A stretch of 64,000 nt of DNA from Corydoras sp. C115 (Eukaryota; Chordata; Actinopteri; Siluriformes; Callichthyidae), in contig JAFMOC010000385.1 of assembly GCA_019802505.1 (NCBI GenBank), positions 16,001 to 80,000 of the forward strand, read 5' to 3'. The notes below the pieces were generated by a model, which saw nothing but the letters and a program-made list of their open reading frames with translations, ran no database searches and was not told the DNA's origin. The position numbers and the translations under genes were made by a program. Shown one piece after another: positions 58,261 through 64,000 of the stretch. Every line of letters starts with the position of its first letter. Position 1 is the first letter of the stretch.

Positions 58261-59430
58261 ATATACAACTTTTAAAGTAGCTTTAATCATAAAAAAGGTA
58301 AATATAAAGCTCAGATTTCACACAAAAAAAATGAGCAATGGCAAACATATCTCAGATAGATGTTCTCCAGATGGAGCACACCCTGCAGATGGTTAAACAC
58401 AGGCGGACTGATCGTCTTTGATAATGAGTGAAGATAAGCACAGTGGACACGCTGTACAGGTGGTCATCCCACAAACCCAGATTTTAGGTTTGATTGAGTT
58501 TGCAGTCTTTTGTAGTTGAATGATTGAACAGTCGGATACTGAGATTAGATTAATAATGCGGTTCGGGTCTGAGAACTTTCCAGTTCTCAGTGAACGTGAA
58601 CCCAGATTAAATCAGAGGTTGGATCTTACTTTATGGTGGCGCTCTGATGGCGTTCCATCCTGATTTGCTCCACTTGTGTTTTCCAGGTTAACTGTGGACA
58701 CTGCTGTGGTTGCACATTTTTTCTGGTTGAGTGAGTTAAAGATTCGAAATGTAAATGAACGTGTTGTCACCACTGAGTCTGTGATCCTCTCCCGTTTAAA
58801 ATCTGAAACAGTGCTACAGAAATGATAGAAGTGGTAAAGGCAACGTTACATTTCTGTAAATGTCCTCATTCTGAGTCAATAAGACATGCTGCTGTAATAC
58901 TTTGGGGAAATAAGCAAAATAAACCCAGCTTTTAAAGTGCACTGAGGAAAGCAAATCAATTATACACACTGCGAAGTTAAGCAATCACAAACCAACAATC
59001 AGATAAATGAGCGAGGTCATTATTACTGATTATGATGCAGCTTAAAACCATTCCAAGGTTGTGGAACCTGCAAGTGCATCATTTATTTATTATATATGAA
59101 ACATGTTTTTCTTTAAACAGGCTGCACTAGAAGTGATATAATAAAAAAAAATTAATTAAAGCTAAAATAAGATTGCCTGTTAACACCTTCGGCATATTTA
59201 AATATAAAACAACTAAGAACAGGAGCATCAGATGTTAATCCATTCATCCTGTATGTACGGACAACCTGAAAACATAATGCCCTCGGCCGTGCTGCTGATG
59301 TTGTGAAGTTAAAACAGGGAAAAACAAGGTCCAGGCTAATAAAACGTTCAAATGTGTTTTGTTTTTCTGTTTTATTGAAGTTGGCCGTGTTTCTCATCAG
59401 CATTGATTTAGTTCTATAACCTGACCTGTG
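58261..59430. other. Unique sequence
   Basis: No gene identified. Confidence 0.45.
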
Positions 59431-59740
59431 TGTTTATTAGCCTCAGCATGCCCCGACGTCCCGCTCGTTCACTTTGGGATATGAGGCATCTTATTGTGGT
59501 TTTCAGCAAAAAATTTGGTGCAATCACTTCTTATTTTTACATCAGGAATCTACATTTTGCTCTCTCTCTCACTAACACACACATTTCCCCCAAAAGCCCT
59601 CATCAATTACTTTTTTTTCTGTCCTTTTTAATTGAGGGGAGGGAGCAACACCACTGCATTGTGCTTCTAGTGCAGATAAATTAGAGGAGATGAAAATTAT
59701 CATTGCTGCCTGATTGATAGTGAAGCCCACCAAGCTCTGT
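59431..59740. promoter_or_regulatory. Enhancer-like unique stretch with PBX/MEIS-type sites
   Basis: Contains TTTTTAATTGAGG, GATAAATTAG and ATTATCATTGCTGCCTGATTGATAG (TGATTGAT, PBX-HOX-like) in about 300 bp of non-repetitive DNA. The 84-codon frame at 59430-59684 has no domain. Regulatory role is inferred. Confidence 0.22.
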
Positions 59741-59927
59741 CAGATATTCAGTAGAAAATAGAGAAGGTTTTAATTTGCAAAGAAAGGAATCAGGGGAATA
59801 GATGCTTTTGTTCTTGGGGTTGCACATTTAATTCAGGTGAAGAATACATTTCTAAGGGTGAAGGCAGCATCCTTTTGTGTCAGCAGTACCTCATTACATC
59901 ATTCTGATTCTGATCAATGGGAATACT

Positions 59928-59931
<4 letters not shown>

Positions 59932-59985
<54 letters not shown>
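59932..59985. repeat. (GT)27 microsatellite
   Basis: Uninterrupted GT array. Confidence 0.96.
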
Positions 59986-59989
<4 letters not shown>

Positions 59990-60148
59990 CACTTTTGCAT
60001 TTGTGCATTCCTGAAAGTTCCTCAGCTCACACTGATGGAGGTTTTCTGTTTAGCAGCACATTTGATCTGTGAATGTGGAATGGAACCTGATTGAGTGAAG
60101 TTAAGAAGATGAAACACAATCAGTATTTTTTATTTATGACTCTCCAAC

Positions 60149-60427
60149 ATGATGCAGCTGAGTTTCTGGATTCAGCTCTTCTATCTTTGTCTCCTCCTCA
60201 AAACATCTCATGGGAACATTGATATGGAAAGAACCTGCACAATTATTCTTAAGGATAATGACCGAGATTTAGAGTCAATCCTGAATAAAATAGGTTTTAT
60301 TAATGATTTTGTACTAAACCATCATCCGTTCAGTATTAAACAGTTCTTCTGTCAGACAGTCAGATGCTCAAAAATGCACAGGCTTCTCATATGCATCCCT
60401 GAAGGTTCTGAGAGTGTAACGTCTTAA
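60149..60427 (+). CDS. Low-confidence small secreted-protein frame
   Basis: A 92-codon frame with an ATG in fair context (aacATGA). It starts with a signal-peptide-like MMQLSFWIQLFYLCLLLKTS; the remainder (with FFCQTVRCSKMHRLLICIPE) has four cysteines and no recognised fold. No donor, polyadenylation signal directly after the stop, or promoter is evident. Frames of this length arise by chance in this window, so this is a note rather than a gene call. Confidence 0.15.
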   Translation: MMQLSFWIQLFYLCLLLKTSHGNIDMERTCTIILKDNDRDLESILNKIGFINDFVLNHHPFSIKQFFCQTVRCSKMHRLLICIPEGSESVTS

Positions 60428-61439
60428 TATGTATTAAGAATGTGGTATTTATAGCACCTTGTCGCTGGGGTTTGATCTGCTCCCCTGCCCTGTGCGCACA
60501 ACAGGTTTGGGTTTAAGTGCAAAGTGCTTTGAGCTCTGAGGGTATAGCAGCGTTCAGTCAGTGTGTTTATGAGTGTTATATAAAAGCCTCATGTATAGGC
60601 CGTGTTTTCTATCTGGTCAGATCTCAGTGTTCATGTTGTGGGAGAGAGATATTTATAGTTGAGCTGGAGAACAGAAGAAGTAAAGTCCCTGCAGGACTCA
60701 GAGGCTATGTGTAAATAAACTGAGACTGCTGACTCTGAGCCTCTGCTGTGGGCTTGTGCATGTGCTTTTAGAGATGCAGCTGTGGGATACCCATCATGCA
60801 CATTGTCACATTTGCATGTTCACATTGTCTCTGCACACGCGTGTTCAAACTGACTGATGTGCACGGTGAAGCGTGTTTGTGCACCATTATGTGTGCCATT
60901 TTTTGCATTACGGTAACATAGTCAGACTCTTGAGAGCTTCATTCATAACCAGATTATTTTTAACTGGTTTAAACATTTACATCGATTCATCAGCATGTCC
61001 AAATAAGAATCATTACGTTAAATCTTTTGAATTACGTTAAATTTGAATTATGTGCACCACTGTGTGCATCAATATAGACAGTATATAAAAATATAATTCT
61101 TTTTAAATTAATTTTTAAGCACTGCACTTTGTGTAACCCTGCGTGTGATCAAGTTTCACTGTTAAAATTAAGATGACCTGAGAGGAGTGTGTAATATCAT
61201 TTACTCATAATAAACTGCTGTGGTAATGCGTGTGGAGCACATTTATGCCGAGCAAATGCATTATTGGAAACAATTAGCAAACACTAAAAGCCTGTGTTCG
61301 TTCATTTGGACTTTTATGTTATAATAGATAATTTTATTAATTAGGTGACACGCAGCGAACAGGATATAAAAACATGGAAATGCTTCCACTGTGTTTTATA
61401 TTTAATAAATATGATTGTAGTTTCTGAACATACTGACAC
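60428..61439. other. Unique sequence
   Basis: Repeated gtgca-type words at 60770-60900. No gene identified. Confidence 0.45.
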
Positions 61440-61534
61440 ACTGATTCCACTGTGTGATTGAGAAATGTCCACCTTGTCCTTCAGGCACAGACGCCACAGA
61501 TTTGTTTCCTTTATTTTGATTAAGAAACATAGAC

Positions 61535-61813
61535 TCCATCTCTGCCTCTGCATAATGACAGACAGTCACCATGTCTTTACCTCTAAAAGTAACAGACACC
61601 ATGTCCTCTCCACATGATTGACAGACACGGACACCGTGCCTGCCTGACTGTCAGTTACGGACACCACGTCTCCCTCAGCGTGACTGACAGACACCACGTC
61701 CTCCTCACTGTAATTAACGGACACAGACACCATGTGTTCTCTGCTTTGATTGATTGTCATGGACACCATATCTGCCTCACTGTCATTTATAGACGCAGAC
61801 GCCGTGTCTGCTC
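61535..61813. repeat. Diverged minisatellite with 30-36-bp units
   Basis: About eight units of the form ccatgtctncctcactgt followed by nattnacagaca, some with an added cggaca hexamer. Weaker units continue left to about 61440. Unit lengths of about 30 or 36 bp are multiples of three, and open frames persist on both strands; the minus strand reads a repeated VVSVSVN motif. No start, splice or promoter evidence makes it a gene. Confidence 0.75.
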
Positions 61814-62102
61814 AAAGAAAATAAAACATTTAATTAATTAGAACAGTCGTTTTGAGAAATGCAAAAATTGATTGATGTAATTAATTTAGTTTTAACTTTG
61901 TTTTGATGCGTGGTCACTAAGTGCAGAATAAACCTAGTTTATTATGAGAGCTCACAGAGTTACAGTGATGTGTACAGTGTTACTGCGTTAATTAAATGAC
62001 TAACCCAATTACAACATAGAAACGGAACGTGTAACTAGGGAACGCGGACTGTATCGAACCTGCAGCACTCCTCAGAGGGTTTACATGTTTGGCTCTGTTT
62101 TG
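61814..62102. other. Unique AT-rich sequence
   Basis: Nothing supported. Confidence 0.45.
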
Positions 62103-62116
62103 ATGATGAGGGAAAT

Positions 62117-62448
62117 TCATTCATCCATTATCTTACTCTTTATCCTCTATTAGGGTCGCGCGGGGGGGGGGTTCCCCATGTCCATCCAGGGGAGAACGTT
62201 TCGGGCGCTGGGCAGATACACCCAGCACAGGACGCCAATCTATCGCTGGACACACACTCACTCACTCACACACACTCTATATGGGGCAATTTGGAGAACT
62301 CCATTGACTTGATCCATGTTTTTGGACTGTGGGAGGAAACCGGAGAACCCGGAGGAAACCCACGCGGACACGGGGAGGACATGGAAACTCCACCCAGATG
62401 GGGATTCGAACCGGGAATCCCTAGCGCTGAGAGGAGAACATACCAACC
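62117..62448 (-). mobile_element. tRNA-derived SINE, slightly 5'-truncated (SINE-11)
   Basis: Minus-strand copy of the main subfamily, with intact B box GGTTCGAATCC but ending inside the A box (ggttggtatg). A perfect 14-bp target-site duplication (atgatgagggaaat) sits at 62103-62116 and 62449-62462, the longest in the window. Low divergence suggests recent insertion. Confidence 0.9.
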
Positions 62449-62558
62449 ATGATGAGGGAAATGATTGGTATATTTTACAGCCTTCTGCGCAGCACCGTTC
62501 TGTTTTGCAGGGTTTTCTAGACATTTCTCACTGTTTCTACTTTAATGTTATGGTTTCT

Positions 62559-62568
62559 GTGTGTGTGT

Positions 62569-62599
<31 letters not shown>

Positions 62600-62601
62600 G
62601 G
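62559..62601. repeat. (GT)12-G19 compound repeat
   Basis: GT array running into a G tract. Confidence 0.95.
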
Positions 62602-62888
62602 TGTTATCCTCATTCCTCATTAGGGATTTTAAGCTGCGAGTTCTGTAACTTTGTTTAATTAATTTATTTTCTGTCGTGTACACGCAGAGTGAGTGAGTGT
62701 GTGTTTAAATCGTGTCCTACTTCTGAACATCTGAACATGGTGCTGTAACTCTGCAGTCAGGCCTCATATAGAGCGAGCCGTAAAGAGCCAATAGCTGAAT
62801 ACATTACTCTGTCAAAATGGAATATTTAATAAGAGTATAAACACTTCTCACATGCATCGAAGAAAATCATTTCTCTCTCTATTTTTCT

Positions 62889-62891
<3 letters not shown>
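62602..62891. other. Unique sequence
   Basis: No gene seen. Confidence 0.45.

Positions 62892-62930
<39 letters not shown>
62892..62930. repeat. (CA)20 microsatellite
   Basis: CA array, inverse complement of the GT array at 62962-62990. Confidence 0.96.
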
Positions 62931-62933
<3 letters not shown>

Positions 62934-62960
62934 TGCTGGTCTCCCTATTGGATGCTTGGC

Positions 62961-62961
<1 letters not shown>

Positions 62962-62990
<29 letters not shown>
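62962..62990. repeat. (GT)14 microsatellite
   Basis: GT array 31 bp after the CA array; the two can fold into a hairpin. Confidence 0.96.
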
Positions 62991-62995
<5 letters not shown>

Positions 62996-63143
62996 CTCAC
63001 ACTTTAGTGGCATTTTTGCAGTTAATTAATGCTGCTGGCTGTGACCATACACACAGATGCTTCTCCCAAACACAGACATCTCCAAATGTGTGTGTTCATG
63101 TATAAAGGCTACCTAAATCTATCGATCTAGAATGCTTACTCAT

Positions 63144-63148
<5 letters not shown>

Positions 63149-63200
<52 letters not shown>
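63149..63200. repeat. (GT)26 microsatellite
   Basis: Uninterrupted GT array. Confidence 0.96.
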
Positions 63201-63201
<1 letters not shown>

Positions 63202-63703
63202 ATATACTTGTTACTCTTTCTTATCCAACAAGTCAAACGAATATTCTGTAGGCTTTGGGCCCAAAATTAAGCAGCTGTGTCATTAAGCTTATTGATCTGT
63301 CACCCTGATGGTAATGCTATCTGCTGGATTGAGTTAGCTGAGATTGATGCTGCAGTGACAGAAAGCAGATTGAACCTGTCCTCATGCTTCAGGATGCTAC
63401 TGGCAACAATTACCATATCATTCAAAGTGTGGCCCGTACATCTCAGCAGAGATTTGTTTAGCCTGGCTTCCTAAATGGTTGTATGTGGCATTCTATTTAT
63501 ATCTGTATACGTTGTTTTTGTGTTGGTTTGTAGGTTTAAAGTCACAGATTTACAGAAAAAGCTGTAAAAGATCAGCCGTATAATCATAAAACGCACAGAC
63601 GATCGGTGCAACCATGAGACGAAACACCGCAGTAGAGATTATAAAAAAAAAAAAAACGTTATGGAAACAAAAAAACAACGAGTGCATCAGATCAGGACAC
63701 ATG
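63201..63703. other. Unique sequence with an A14 tract
   Basis: A tract near 63642-63655. No gene. Confidence 0.45.
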
Positions 63704-63725
63704 CCCCCCCCCCCCCCCCCCCCCC
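63704..63725. repeat. C22 tract
   Basis: Homopolymer C run. Confidence 0.95.
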
Positions 63726-63760
63726 ACTGTGTGAAGTGCAAATGCTACTTCAGATGGCAC

Positions 63761-63877
63761 AGGACACTGCTACAGGACACAGCTACAGGACACTGCTACA
63801 GGACACAGCTACAGGACACAGCTACAGGACACTGCTACAGGACACAGCTACAGGACACAGCTACAGGACACAGCTAC
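63761..63877. repeat. 13-bp minisatellite, nine exact-length units
   Basis: Nine units of aggacacWgctac, where W is T or A (the following base changes order accordingly: aggacactgctac or aggacacagctac). Variant order is T A T A A T A A A. The + frames across it repeat a 13-residue peptide every 39 bp, as expected from a 13-bp unit; there is no gene evidence. Confidence 0.97.
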
Positions 63878-64000
63878 AACCCAAAACTCTTAGTTCTGTG
63901 CCCCTTTGTGCTGCACCTCATGGACCCTGCATCCTCACAGCAACTCCAAACCAACGTGAGGAACACCTTTAGGTTCTGACCGGAGAGGAACCGGGCTCTG

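Overview
The window looks like non-coding DNA from a ray-finned fish. The case for a teleost rests on four things: a heavy load of (CA/GT)n, (GA/CT)n, (AT)n and (ATT)n microsatellites; at least eleven copies of one tRNA-derived SINE whose central segment resembles the V-SINE core (zebrafish DANA is a known member); 3' ends of L2-clade and other non-LTR retrotransposons; and AT-rich, CpG-poor unique sequence between them. An otophysan fish (catfish or characin relative) is a guess; the sequence alone does not fix the species. There are no bacterial-type operons, CRISPR arrays, rRNA genes or functional tRNA genes.

I find no complete protein-coding gene. Most long open frames are translations of microsatellites (runs of CV, TH, SL or RE dipeptides) or of the SINE. 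Four short stretches on the + strand have real gene-like signals: a 129-nt possible internal exon at 3086-3214, a 24-nt possible microexon at 40995-41018, a GC-rich block with a TATA box at 46510-46610, and a possible first coding exon (start codon, signal-peptide-like 20 residues, splice donor) at 55163-55222 just after a 185-bp CT array. I cannot name a gene for any of them, nor show that they belong together. They fit a region of very long introns or a gene desert.

Layout. 1-9300: unique sequence, an AT array, a possible hAT-like relic, SINE copies at 4.4 and 8.2 kb. 9300-15000: dense simple repeats, a SINE at 12.1 kb, two LINE 3' ends at 13.7-14.97 kb. 15000-24000: SINEs at 15.5, 18.2 and 19.3 kb, a locally duplicated block at 19.6-20.4 kb, and a 130-bp CA array. 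24000-37500: mostly unique, with a perfect RFX-type palindrome at 27.49 kb and several enhancer-like stretches. 37500-46000: a SINE inside an ATT array, the candidate microexon, an AP-1/MAF-type site and a pair of RFX-type sites. 46000-56000: the TATA block, SINEs at 50.6 and 55.6 kb, the CT array with the candidate first exon. 56000-64000: unique, enhancer-like DNA, a diverged minisatellite at 61.5 kb, a SINE at 62.1 kb, CA/GT arrays able to fold back, and a 13-bp minisatellite at 63.8 kb.

Working picture: a regulatory or intronic teleost landscape shaped by SINE retroposition (target-site duplications of 11-14 bp can be read directly for five copies) and by microsatellite growth. I did not see an unmistakable new biological system. 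The most useful leads are the candidate exons, the promoter-like block and the RFX-type palindromes.
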